A program made the position numbers and the translations under genes. From assembly GCA_036375895.1 (NCBI GenBank), contig DASVBJ010000009.1:1-30218 (forward strand): a DNA stretch of 30,218 nt, in the 5' to 3' direction. The notes under the pieces are model-generated. The model saw nothing but the letters and a program-made list of their open reading frames with translations. It was not told where the DNA came from and ran no database searches. This document shows, in pieces, positions 14,776 through 21,488 of the stretch. This stretch comes from DASVBJ01 sp036375895. Its GTDB lineage: Bacteria > Actinomycetota > Actinomycetes > JACCUZ01. Positions within the stretch are counted from its first letter, which is position 1. Every line of letters starts with the position of its first letter.

Positions 14776-15216
14776 ATGAAGCGTTCGCGCCGCATCGCCG
14801 CCACCGCCGTTGCCGTCACGGGCCTGGCCGGGGCTGCCGGTGCCGCCGTGACCGGCGTCGCGTCCGGGCCGACGGGCGAGCCCGCGGGCCAGGTCGCCGC
14901 CGACCCCTACGCCGCCCAGCGGGCCGGGCTCGAGGACAGCCTGGCGGCGATGGACGGCCGGAAGGCGGCTCTGGAGCGGCAGCTCCAGGCGGCCCGCCGG
15001 CAGCTCGCGGCTGCGAAGGACGCCCCGTCTCGGGCGACCGCGGCCGCGAGGGCCAAGGCCGCGGCGACCCGACTCGCCGAGGAGCAGGCCGCCACCGCGA
15101 CGGCGCCGTCGGCGCACACGACGACGGGAGCGAGCGGGTCGGCCGCCACGAGCGACGACGAGCACGAGGAGCACGCCGGCGAGGTCGAGCACGAGGACGA
15201 GTGGGGCGATGACTGA
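14776..15216 (+). CDS. Exported helical protein with HTTTGASGS tail (candidate flavinylated carrier 1)
   Basis: First gene of the redox operon; 146 aa. A signal peptide (KRSRR, then Ala/Val/Gly-rich to about 30) is followed by one or two coiled-coil helices (about 48-82: RAGLEDSLAAMDGRKAALER and onward; 86-106). The disordered tail holds H114-T-T-T-G-A-S-G-S122 and ends in an acidic His-containing stretch (DDEHEEHAGEVEHEDEWGDD). The TGAS core resembles the (S/T)GA(T/S) sequence to which ApbE attaches FMN, and the same element recurs in the next gene; apbE is two genes downstream. GAGGAG lies 7 nt before ATG 14776. It overlaps the next gene by 8 nt. Flavinylation is my inference. The acidic tail might bind metal. 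Not a family I can name. Confidence 0.75.
   Translation: MKRSRRIAATAVAVTGLAGAAGAAVTGVASGPTGEPAGQVAADPYAAQRAGLEDSLAAMDGRKAALERQLQAARRQLAAAKDAPSRATAAARAKAAATRLAEEQAATATAPSAHTTTGASGSAATSDDEHEEHAGEVEHEDEWGDD
15115..15141 (+). other. HTTTGASGS element, copy 1 (candidate flavinylation site)
   Basis: Codons 114-122 of the first exported protein. Compared with copy 2 (15650-15676), 7 of 27 bases differ, but only one residue changes (Thr to Ser). Confidence 0.5.
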
Positions 15217-15682
15217 GCCACGCGGGTCCCGCGCCCGCTGGAGCGTCGCGGCGGTCGTCGCCCCGGCGGCCGCGGCGGCGTTCGCGGGCTCCACCGGCTG
15301 GGCGCTGGCCCACCCGCCGGACACCGGCGGGAGCCCGTCCGCCGCGGCAGGGACGGCAGCCGCGGGAGGAACGGCAGCCGAGCAGACCGCGTCCTACCGC
15401 GAGGTCGTCGCCCTCCAGGCCCAGGTGGCCGAGAGGCAGGCCCGCCTGGCGGCGCTGGCCGACGCGGTCCGCACGGCACGCAAGCAGGCGGCCACCCTGG
15501 CCGCGGCTCCGCAGGCGGGCGGGGAGTCGTACAGCAGCGGCTCGGCGCAGGCGTCCGCCGGTGGGAACACGCGCGGCTCGTCGGCGGGCAGCACCGCCGG
15601 TACGTCGGGCCAGGTCACCCAGGTGGCGCCACCGCCCCCACCGCCCACGCACACCTCGACCGGCGCCTCCGGGTCGGGGTGA
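15209..15682 (+). CDS. Exported helical protein with HTSTGASGS tail (candidate flavinylated carrier 2)
   Basis: A 157-aa protein with a signal peptide (RARWSVAAVVAPAAAAAFAG, probable cleavage after ALA before HPPD near residue 35), one helix (about 62-100: YREVVALQAQVAERQARLAA and onward), a Ser/Gly-rich linker, a Pro6 stretch and the terminal H148-T-S-T-G-A-S-G-S-G157. Its layout parallels the preceding protein although the helices and linkers differ, so the two are probably distant paralogues. The last element is the shared candidate FMN attachment site. ATG 15209 lies inside the end of the preceding gene (8-nt overlap); the stop overlaps a GTG in front of apbE. No FMN_bind (NqrC/RnfG-like) domain is present in either protein. 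Confidence 0.75.
   Translation: MTEPRGSRARWSVAAVVAPAAAAAFAGSTGWALAHPPDTGGSPSAAAGTAAAGGTAAEQTASYREVVALQAQVAERQARLAALADAVRTARKQAATLAAAPQAGGESYSSGSAQASAGGNTRGSSAGSTAGTSGQVTQVAPPPPPPTHTSTGASGSG
15650..15679 (+). other. HTSTGASGSG element, copy 2 (candidate flavinylation site)
   Basis: The last ten codons of the second exported protein, placed directly after a Pro6 stretch and at the very C-terminus. Confidence 0.5.
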
Positions 15683-15687
15683 GCCCC

Positions 15688-16758
15688 ATGACCGGCAGCA
15701 GGCACCCGGCACCGCCCGCCGCCGCGCGGCCGTCAGGTCGGCCGACCTCCCCTCCGTCGGCCGACCTGACCCGCACCTTCCGGGCGATGGCCACCGACGT
15801 CACGCTGCGTGTCGTCGCACCCACCGCCACCGCCGGGAACGCGCTGGACCGCGCCGAACAGGTCTTCCACGACGTGGAGAGAGCCTGCACCCGCTTCGAG
15901 CCGACCAGCCCGCTGATGCGAGCGAACGCCCGGCCGAGGGGCTGGCACGAGGTGCCGCCGGAGCTCTACGACGCCGTCGCCGCGGCGCACCAGGCCTACG
16001 AGGAGACCGGCGGCCTCTTCGACCCACGCGTGCTGGAGGTGCTGCGCTCGTGGGGCTACGACCGGTCCTTGCCGTTCCGGGACGGACCCGTCTCGCTGGC
16101 GGCCCCGGCGGCTGCCGGGGCGGGCCGGCCCCACCGGACGGCCCACCCGTGGGCGCGCGGCACCCGCACCCCGCCCGCGCCCGGTCGGCGGCCATGGCGG
16201 CCGGCGTTCGACGCCGCCCGCCGGGCCGTCCGGCTGGGCGGCTCCCCGATCGACCTCGGGGGCATCGGCAAGGGCCTGGCCGTGCGCTGGGCCAGCCTGG
16301 CGCTCGCGGGCGCCGGCGCCGCCACCCTGGTCGAGGCCGGCGGCGACGTGCAGACCACGGGTCCCGGCCCGGAGGGCACCGGCTGGCGGATCGCCGTCGA
16401 GGACCCCCGCGGCGGCCCGGACCCGGTGGCCGTGCTCGGGGTCGAGGACGCCGCCTGCGCCACGTCGTCGGTGCGGCTGCGGCAATGGCGGGTGGGCGGC
16501 CGTCCCGTGCACCATCTCGTCGACCCGCGCACCGGCGAGCCGGGCGGCCGGGGCCTCCTCGCGGTCACCGTGGTCGGGCCCGACCCGGCCCGCGCCGAGG
16601 TCTGGAGCAAGGCGCTCTTCCTCGCCGGCCGGGGTCGCGTGCGCAGCCTCGCCGACGAGCGCGGCCTGGCCGTGCTGCTGGTCGACGAGGACGGCGTGGT
16701 CGGCACCAGCCGAGGCATGAAGGAACACCTCCTCTGGCAGGCCCCCCGTGGCTGGTGA
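15688..16758 (+). CDS. apbE: FAD:protein FMN transferase (ApbE family)
   Basis: Transfers FMN from FAD onto a Thr/Ser of a target protein. The 356-aa product shows the ApbE landmarks: FDPRVLEVLRSWGYD (111-125), DLGGIGKG (189-196), EAGGD (216-220), ATSS (258-261), HHLVDPRTGEP (275-285) and AEVWSKALF (303-311). In the last, Glu304 stands where many ApbE have a metal-binding Asp. A Pro/Arg-rich insertion covers about 140-172. No signal peptide is visible, unlike the exported ApbE lipoproteins of Gram-negatives, so modification may occur inside the cell before export. ATG 15688 has GGGGTGA five nt upstream; GTG 15679 (GTGA overlap) is the alternative. It overlaps the next gene by 11 nt. Its natural targets are probably the two preceding proteins. 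Confidence 0.93.
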   Translation: MTGSRHPAPPAAARPSGRPTSPPSADLTRTFRAMATDVTLRVVAPTATAGNALDRAEQVFHDVERACTRFEPTSPLMRANARPRGWHEVPPELYDAVAAAHQAYEETGGLFDPRVLEVLRSWGYDRSLPFRDGPVSLAAPAAAGAGRPHRTAHPWARGTRTPPAPGRRPWRPAFDAARRAVRLGGSPIDLGGIGKGLAVRWASLALAGAGAATLVEAGGDVQTTGPGPEGTGWRIAVEDPRGGPDPVAVLGVEDAACATSSVRLRQWRVGGRPVHHLVDPRTGEPGGRGLLAVTVVGPDPARAEVWSKALFLAGRGRVRSLADERGLAVLLVDEDGVVGTSRGMKEHLLWQAPRGW

Positions 16759-17482
16759 CGAGGGCGTGCTGCGCCGGCTCGGCCGCGCGCTGACGACCGC
16801 GCTGCTGGCCGGCGTCGGCGCCTGGGCGAGCGGCTGGCTGCTGGGCACCGCGGCGACGTCGGTGTCCGGCAACCGCAACGCCCCGTGGATCATCGGCCGG
16901 TCGGCCGGCATCACGTCGTACCTGCTGCTCGTCGTGCTCGTCGCCACCGGACTCGTGCTGTCGCACCCGTGGCGCACCCGCTACCGCCGGCCCAGCACCG
17001 CGACCAGGCTGCGGCTGCACGCGAGCCTCGCGGTGTTCACCCTGGTGTTCACGGCGCTGCACGTCGTGGTGCTGGCGACCGACTCCTACGCGCAGGTCGG
17101 CTGGCGGGGCGCGGTGCTGCCGATGGGCTCCGCGTACCGGCCGGTGCCGGTCACGCTCGGGGTCGTGGGTCTGTACGCCGGGGGGCTGGCCGGCCTGACG
17201 GCCGCACTGTCGGGGCGGCTCGCGGCGCGGGTCTGGTGGCCGGTGCACAAGGTCGCGGCCGTGTCGCTGGCACTGGTGTGGGCGCACGGCGTCCTCGCCG
17301 GCATCGACACCCCGGCGCTGCTCTGGCTCTACCTGCTGACCGGCGCCGGGGTGGTGGCCCTGGCCGTCTCGCGCTACGCCGCGCGCACCCCCGCCGACCG
17401 GGTGGGCGAGCTGACCGGCCGACCCGACATGGCCGTCCGGCAGGGCCTGCACGCCGTCGGCCCCGCCGAGGGGCACCGGTGA
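16748..17482 (+). CDS. Ferric-reductase-like membrane cytochrome b
   Basis: A 244-aa integral membrane protein with about six helices, of the ferric reductase/NADPH oxidase transmembrane family but without FAD or NAD(P)H domains. Two helices carry histidine pairs: H91 and H105 (HX13H) and H167 and H180 (HX12H), the pattern that holds two stacked b hemes and moves electrons across the membrane. The first helix is about 15-36; the last (LLWLYLLTGAGVVALAV) is followed by a basic cytoplasmic tail. GTG 16748 starts 11 nt before the apbE stop. In context it would carry electrons from the cytoplasmic NuoF-like/ferredoxin pair to the exported proteins; direction is inferred. Confidence 0.9.
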   Translation: MAGDEGVLRRLGRALTTALLAGVGAWASGWLLGTAATSVSGNRNAPWIIGRSAGITSYLLLVVLVATGLVLSHPWRTRYRRPSTATRLRLHASLAVFTLVFTALHVVVLATDSYAQVGWRGAVLPMGSAYRPVPVTLGVVGLYAGGLAGLTAALSGRLAARVWWPVHKVAAVSLALVWAHGVLAGIDTPALLWLYLLTGAGVVALAVSRYAARTPADRVGELTGRPDMAVRQGLHAVGPAEGHR

Positions 17483-18768
17483 CCCCGGTCGGGCGGCTCG
17501 CCGCGGCAGAGACGGCGCAGCGGCAACGCGTCCCGGGTCTGCTGGACGCGCCCGTCACGCTGCCCCTGCTCGGGGGCGGGGACGACCTCGCCGCCCACGA
17601 GCGGCGCTACGGCGAGCGGCCGCGCACCGCGGGCCGGGCCGGCGCGCAGCTGCTGCGCACCCTCGAGGAGATCGCCCTGACCGGGCGGGGTGGAGCGCAC
17701 TTCCCGGCGGCCCGCAAGTGGGCGGCCGTGCGGTCGGCGGCGGGGCCGGCGGTGGTCGTCGCCAACGCGGCGGAGAGCGAGCCGGCGAGCGGCAAGGACG
17801 CCGCGCTGCTCGGCCGCCGCCCGCACCTCGTCCTGGACGGCCTGGTCTGCGCGGCCGAGGCCGTCGGCGCCGACCAGCTGGTGGTGTGGCTGCACGGCGG
17901 CGACCATGCCGGTCACCGCGCGGTCGAGCGGGCGCTGGCCGAGCGGCGCGCCGCAGGGCTGGCCGAGCCGGCGGTCCGGCTGGTGAGCGGGCCGGCGACC
18001 TACCTGAGCGGTGAGTCCAGCGCGATCGTGCGCGGGCTGTCCGGCGGCCCGGTGCTGCCCGAGCTCCGCCGGCTGCCCGCGGCGGCGCGGGGAGTGCACG
18101 GCCGGCCGACCCTCGTGCACAACGTCGAGACGCTGGCCCGGGTCGCCCTGGCCGCCCGCACCGGGTCGGAGGGGCACCGGCCCACCAGCCTGCTCACGGT
18201 CACGGCCGGCGGCGTCCGCACGGTGCTCGAGGCCGACCCGTCGTGGTCGCTGGCCGCCGTCGTGCGGGCAGGGAGCTGGGGGTGGGAGGCGGAGCCGGCC
18301 GCCGTCCTGCTCGGCGGGTACGGCGGGGTGTGGCTGCCGTGGGCGGAGGCGAGCGTGCTGCCGGTGCACGAGCCGGCCGTGCGCATGGCGGGCGGATCGC
18401 TGGGTGCCGGGGTCGTCGTGCCGCTGCCCCGCGGCGCCTGCGGCGTGGCGGAGACCGCCGCGATCGCGGGCTACCTGGCCGCGGCCGGCGCCCGGCAGTG
18501 CGGCCCCTGCCTGTTCGGCCTGCCCTCCATCGCCGGTGTGGTCGCGTCCATGGCCGCCGGCACCGCGCGCCGATCCGACCTGCGCGCGCTGCGCCGCTAT
18601 CTCGCCGAGGTCGACGGTCGGGGTGCGTGCGGCCACCCCGACGGGGCGGTGCGCCTGGTCGCCTCCATGCTGTCGACCTTCGCCGACGACGTCGCGGCCC
18701 ACCTGCGCGGCAGGCGGTGCGCCGGCTCGGCGTACCCGCTCGTCGTCCCCGTCCCGGCGGGGCGCTGA
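17479..18768 (+). CDS. NuoF/RnfC-like flavo-iron-sulfur oxidoreductase subunit
   Basis: A 429-aa soluble protein related to the 51-kDa NADH-binding subunit of complex I. FMN loop GRGGAHFP (69-76), ANAAESEPASGKD (95-107, cf. NADEGEPGTFKD), GESSAIVRGLSG (178-189), HNVETLARVA (214-223), SLBB-like region (about 235-300) and the C-terminal Fe/S domain. There QCGPCLFGLPS (340-350) and ACGHPDGA (383-390) give C341, C344 and C384; the first Cys of the usual CGxCxxC is missing, and C321 is the only spare. As I recall, CGPC is typical for this actinobacterial subfamily. NADH is the likely donor but is not proved. GTG 17479 overlaps the cytochrome gene by 4 nt (GTGA). Confidence 0.88.
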   Translation: MTPVGRLAAAETAQRQRVPGLLDAPVTLPLLGGGDDLAAHERRYGERPRTAGRAGAQLLRTLEEIALTGRGGAHFPAARKWAAVRSAAGPAVVVANAAESEPASGKDAALLGRRPHLVLDGLVCAAEAVGADQLVVWLHGGDHAGHRAVERALAERRAAGLAEPAVRLVSGPATYLSGESSAIVRGLSGGPVLPELRRLPAAARGVHGRPTLVHNVETLARVALAARTGSEGHRPTSLLTVTAGGVRTVLEADPSWSLAAVVRAGSWGWEAEPAAVLLGGYGGVWLPWAEASVLPVHEPAVRMAGGSLGAGVVVPLPRGACGVAETAAIAGYLAAAGARQCGPCLFGLPSIAGVVASMAAGTARRSDLRALRRYLAEVDGRGACGHPDGAVRLVASMLSTFADDVAAHLRGRRCAGSAYPLVVPVPAGR

Positions 18769-18769
18769 G

Positions 18770-19006
18770 ATGCGGCCGGCGGCCGGGACCACCGGTGCAC
18801 GGCTGCGCGTCGACCCGGTGGCCTGCGACGGCATCGGCATCTGCGCGCACCTCGCGCCCGAGGTGGTGGCCGTGGACTCGTGGGGCTACCCGATCCTGCC
18901 CCGCGGGCCGCTCACCGGCCGCGAGGGGCAGCAGGCGGCGCGGGCGGTCGCCGGCTGCCCGCGGCGGGCCATGTTCCTGGAGTTCCTGGAGCCCGCACCG
19001 GACTGA
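18770..19006 (+). CDS. Ferredoxin, single-cluster [3Fe-4S] type
   Basis: A 78-aa protein with C19-x5-C25 (ACDGIGICAHLAPE) and a distal C63-P (AVAGCPRRA): three cysteines in the spacing of the [3Fe-4S] or modified [4Fe-4S] ferredoxins that in actinobacteria often serve P450s. Here it is the last gene of the redox operon, one nt after the NuoF-like stop, so it probably passes electrons between that subunit and the membrane cytochrome. The N-terminus (MRPAAGTTGAR) is a short disordered extension. It is convergent with the methyltransferase gene; CCGC/GCGG at about 19008-19020 forms only a weak hairpin. Confidence 0.93.
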   Translation: MRPAAGTTGARLRVDPVACDGIGICAHLAPEVVAVDSWGYPILPRGPLTGREGQQAARAVAGCPRRAMFLEFLEPAPD

Positions 19007-19022
19007 CCGCGAGCTGCGGCGG

Positions 19023-19631
19023 CTACGACGCGTGCGCCACGAGGGCATACCGCTCGTCGTCGATGCTGCGCCCCCAGAACACGGCGTCGGGCAGCGGGTG
19101 GACGACTACGTCACGAGCGAGCGGCTCAACCAGGGCGGTGAGGTCGGCTGACGGCAGCCCGCCGCCGGTCGACCACCGCCCCTCCACCAGCAGCAGCCGG
19201 CCGCCGGGGCGCAGCAGCCGCGTCCACCGGGCGAGGGCGGCGGCAGGGTCGGGCAACGCCCACACGACGTGGCGGGCGAGGACGACGTCGAGGGACCCGG
19301 GTGCCAGGTCCGGTGAGGCGGCGTCGCCGACGACGAACTCCGCGGCGACGCCCCTGCCCGCAGCCTTCGCCCGGGCTCGCGCGACCATCTTCGGCGCCAG
19401 GTCGAGGCCGGTGACGTGGTACCCCTCGGCCGCCAGCAGCACCGAGAGCGTGCCCGTGCCGCAGCCCAGGTCCGCCACCCGGGCCGGCGGCGGCGGGGCC
19501 AGCCGCAGCAGGAGGCTCCGCCAGGCCGCGGCGGTCGCCGGATCGGTCAGGCCGTGGTCCGGCTCGGCGTCGAAGACCTCCGCCTGCGCGTCCCAGTAGT
19601 CCCTGATGCTCGCCCCGGTCACCGGCGGCAT
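19023..19631 (-). CDS. Class I SAM-dependent methyltransferase
   Basis: A 202-aa protein with the methyltransferase_11/25-type Rossmann fold: motif I ADLGCGTGTLSVLLA (about 53-67), the acidic end of strand 2 in GLDLAPKMV, motif around VVGDAAS, and post-I helix RHVVWALPDP with LLRPGGRLLLVEG. The N-terminus IRDYWDAQAEVFDAEPDHGL is the common YWD entry of small-molecule methyltransferases. The start is uncertain: ATG 19631 is used, GTG 19622 is possible, and a TTG at 19652 would abut the strong hairpin at 19654-19684 and is less likely. Substrate unknown; no functional link to its neighbours is evident. Confidence 0.85.
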   Translation of the reverse strand: MPPVTGASIRDYWDAQAEVFDAEPDHGLTDPATAAAWRSLLLRLAPPPPARVADLGCGTGTLSVLLAAEGYHVTGLDLAPKMVARARAKAAGRGVAAEFVVGDAASPDLAPGSLDVVLARHVVWALPDPAAALARWTRLLRPGGRLLLVEGRWSTGGGLPSADLTALVEPLARDVVVHPLPDAVFWGRSIDDERYALVAHAS

Positions 19632-19653
19632 GATGCCGGACGGTCCCGACAAC

Positions 19654-19684
19654 GGCGGCGGTCACCCCGTGGTTGACCGCCGCC
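19654..19684 (-). terminator. 11-bp perfect stem terminator after the GHL10 gene
   Basis: GGCGGCGGTCA (19654-19664) is the exact reverse complement of TGACCGCCGCC (19674-19684), with a 9-nt loop. It begins 6 nt after the GHL10 stop and lies before the methyltransferase start. No U tract follows, as is common for actinobacterial terminators. Confidence 0.7.
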
Positions 19685-19690
19685 GGTCGG

Positions 19691-21337
19691 TCAGCCGACG
19701 TGCACCGTGCGCCCAGGGCTCGGCGCGCTCTCGTGGTGGAGCCGGTCGAGCGCGGTCACGTAGTAGGTGTATCCATGGCCGGGCTCGACGGTGGGGTCGG
19801 TCCAGTGCTGCCAGAGCGCGCCGGGGTCGCGCCGGACGGTCGCCACCAGGTGGTCACCGGTCGCGAACGTGCAGGCGTCGACGTGGGCGCCCTCGTCGAC
19901 CCGGTAGACGGCGTAGTAGCTCGTGTCCTCCGGGTGCGGGCTCGCCGGCCAGGCAAGCTCCGCGCCACGCTCCCCGGCAGTGGCCCGGGCCAGCGCCACC
20001 GCATGCGGGGCCGCGCCGCCGAGGTGCTCGATCACCGGGACGAGGGCCGGGTGCGCGTAGGGACCGGCGGCCAGCAGGTCGGTGACACCGAGGCGGTTGG
20101 CCCGCAGGTCCTTGGCGCTGAACCACACGTTGCCGTCGACCTCGGGGAACTGCCGGTCGTAGTCGAGATGGCGCAGCAGCTCGGCGGGGTCCCACCACGC
20201 CTGGTCGAAGTTGGTGCCGACCTTGTAGTCGGCCTCGCCGATGTAGAGGGCGACGTCGGTGTCCTTGACCTCGTTCGCCCACCACGGCACCAGCACGCGG
20301 TAGGCCGCCGCGGAGAGGTCCATCGACCAGTAGATCTGCGGGTTGATGTAGTCGACCCAGCCGTTGCGGATCCACGCCCGGGTGTCGGCGTAGAGGTCGC
20401 TGTAGTCCTGCGCGCCGGCCGTGGTGGCCGAGCCGGTCGGGTCGTCGGCCTGGTTGCGCCACACCCCGAACGGGCTGACGCCGAACTTCACCCAGGGTTT
20501 CGCCGCGTGGATCTTCTCGTCCAGCTCACGCATCAGCGTGTTGATGTTGTCGCGACGCCAGTCGCCCTTGTCGGCGAACCGGTCGGCGCCGTACCTCTCG
20601 TAGGTCGCCTGGTCAGGGAAGTCCTGGCCCTTGTACGGATAGGGGTAGAAGTAGTCGTCGAAGTGCACGCCGTCCACGTCGTACCTGGTCACCATGTCCA
20701 TGACGACCTTCTCGACGTGCTCGCGTACGGCGGGGATGCCCGGGTCGAGGTAGAGCTTGCCGCCGTAGGGGATCACCCAGTCGGGGTGCTGCCGCGCCGG
20801 GCTGTCCGGGGACAGCTTGGTGACGTCGGTGTCCATGCTCGCCCGGTAGGGGTTGACCCACGCGTGGAACTCCAGGTTGCGCGCGTGGGTGGCCTCGACG
20901 AGGTAGGCCATCGGGTCGTAGCCGGGGCTCTTGCCCTGCGTGCCGCTGAGGTACTTCGACCAGGGTTCGTACGGCGAGGGGTAGAACGCGTCAGCGGTCG
21001 GCCGCACCTGGACGAACATCGCGTTGAGGTCGACCCGCTGCGCGTCGTCGAGCCAGCGGTCGTACTCCGCCTTCTGCCGCGCCGGAGACAGGCCGGGCTT
21101 CGACGGCCAGTCGATGTTGACGACGGAGGCGACCCACTCCGCGCGCATCTGCCGCTTGAGGTGCGCGGTCTGCGGGCAGCCGGCGGCGGGGTCGCCGGCC
21201 GGCGCCGGTCCGTCGGCGGCGTCGGCCGACGTCAGGCCACCGCCCAGCATGCTCGCCACGCCGAGTGCGGCGGCGGCCAGCATCACGGTCCTCCGTCGGG
21301 CCATGGGTCGTCCCGAGCGTCCCCGCGCCATCCGCAT
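19691..21337 (-). CDS. Secreted GHL10 (DUF187, DigH/YddW-like) glycoside hydrolase with C-terminal Fn3-like domain
   Basis: A 548-aa exported protein. The signal peptide has a twin-arginine-like ARRRTVML then an Ala-rich core and ADA cleavage near residue 40. A (beta/alpha)8 glycosyl-hydrolase-like 10 domain follows (about 65-430): RAEWVASVVNIDWPS, FVQVRPTADAFYPS, FHAWVNPYR (157-165), VDGVHFDDYF (221-230, likely acidic catalytic residues), GVSPFGVWRN and INPQIYWS. A Fn3-like domain (about 455-548) completes it. The E. coli relative DigH cleaves denuded peptidoglycan glycans. ATG 21337 has GGAGGG 7 nt upstream. Two dre-like sites (21355-21370, 21407-21422) sit in its promoter, so it is probably controlled by DasR. 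Substrate is inferred from family and regulon. Confidence 0.88.
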   Translation of the reverse strand: MRMARGRSGRPMARRRTVMLAAAALGVASMLGGGLTSADAADGPAPAGDPAAGCPQTAHLKRQMRAEWVASVVNIDWPSKPGLSPARQKAEYDRWLDDAQRVDLNAMFVQVRPTADAFYPSPYEPWSKYLSGTQGKSPGYDPMAYLVEATHARNLEFHAWVNPYRASMDTDVTKLSPDSPARQHPDWVIPYGGKLYLDPGIPAVREHVEKVVMDMVTRYDVDGVHFDDYFYPYPYKGQDFPDQATYERYGADRFADKGDWRRDNINTLMRELDEKIHAAKPWVKFGVSPFGVWRNQADDPTGSATTAGAQDYSDLYADTRAWIRNGWVDYINPQIYWSMDLSAAAYRVLVPWWANEVKDTDVALYIGEADYKVGTNFDQAWWDPAELLRHLDYDRQFPEVDGNVWFSAKDLRANRLGVTDLLAAGPYAHPALVPVIEHLGGAAPHAVALARATAGERGAELAWPASPHPEDTSYYAVYRVDEGAHVDACTFATGDHLVATVRRDPGALWQHWTDPTVEPGHGYTYYVTALDRLHHESAPSPGRTVHVG

Positions 21338-21354
21338 CGAAGATCCCTCCCAGA

Positions 21355-21370
21355 TAGGTCTGAACCAATA
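21355..21370. promoter_or_regulatory. dre-like DasR operator (TAGGTCTGAACCAATA)
   Basis: An imperfect palindrome of the GGTCTNNACC type, 18 nt upstream of the GHL10 start and probably overlapping its transcription start or leader. Confidence 0.6.
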
Positions 21371-21406
21371 TGGGGGACAGTCTTGCCATACGGACACCGA
21401 TGTGTA

Positions 21407-21422
21407 AATGGTCTGGACCAGA
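21407..21422. promoter_or_regulatory. dre-like DasR operator (AATGGTCTGGACCAGA)
   Basis: TGGTC-TG-GACCA palindrome, second of two sites between dasR and the GHL10 gene, 70 nt upstream of the GHL10 ATG. It matches the S. coelicolor dre core (TGGTCTAGACCA) at 11 of 12 bases. Confidence 0.7.
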
Positions 21423-21488
21423 TGGACCGTTGACGCCCGGCCCGGTGGCCGCCCTCGCGAGCCCGGGCGGGTGTGCGGCGCCTGCCGG

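Noticed and set aside
16885..17478. Upstream extension of the NuoF-like frame through the cytochrome gene
   Set aside because: The sequence is an Arg/Ala/Pro-rich shadow of the membrane protein; GTG 17479 in a GTGA overlap is the natural start.
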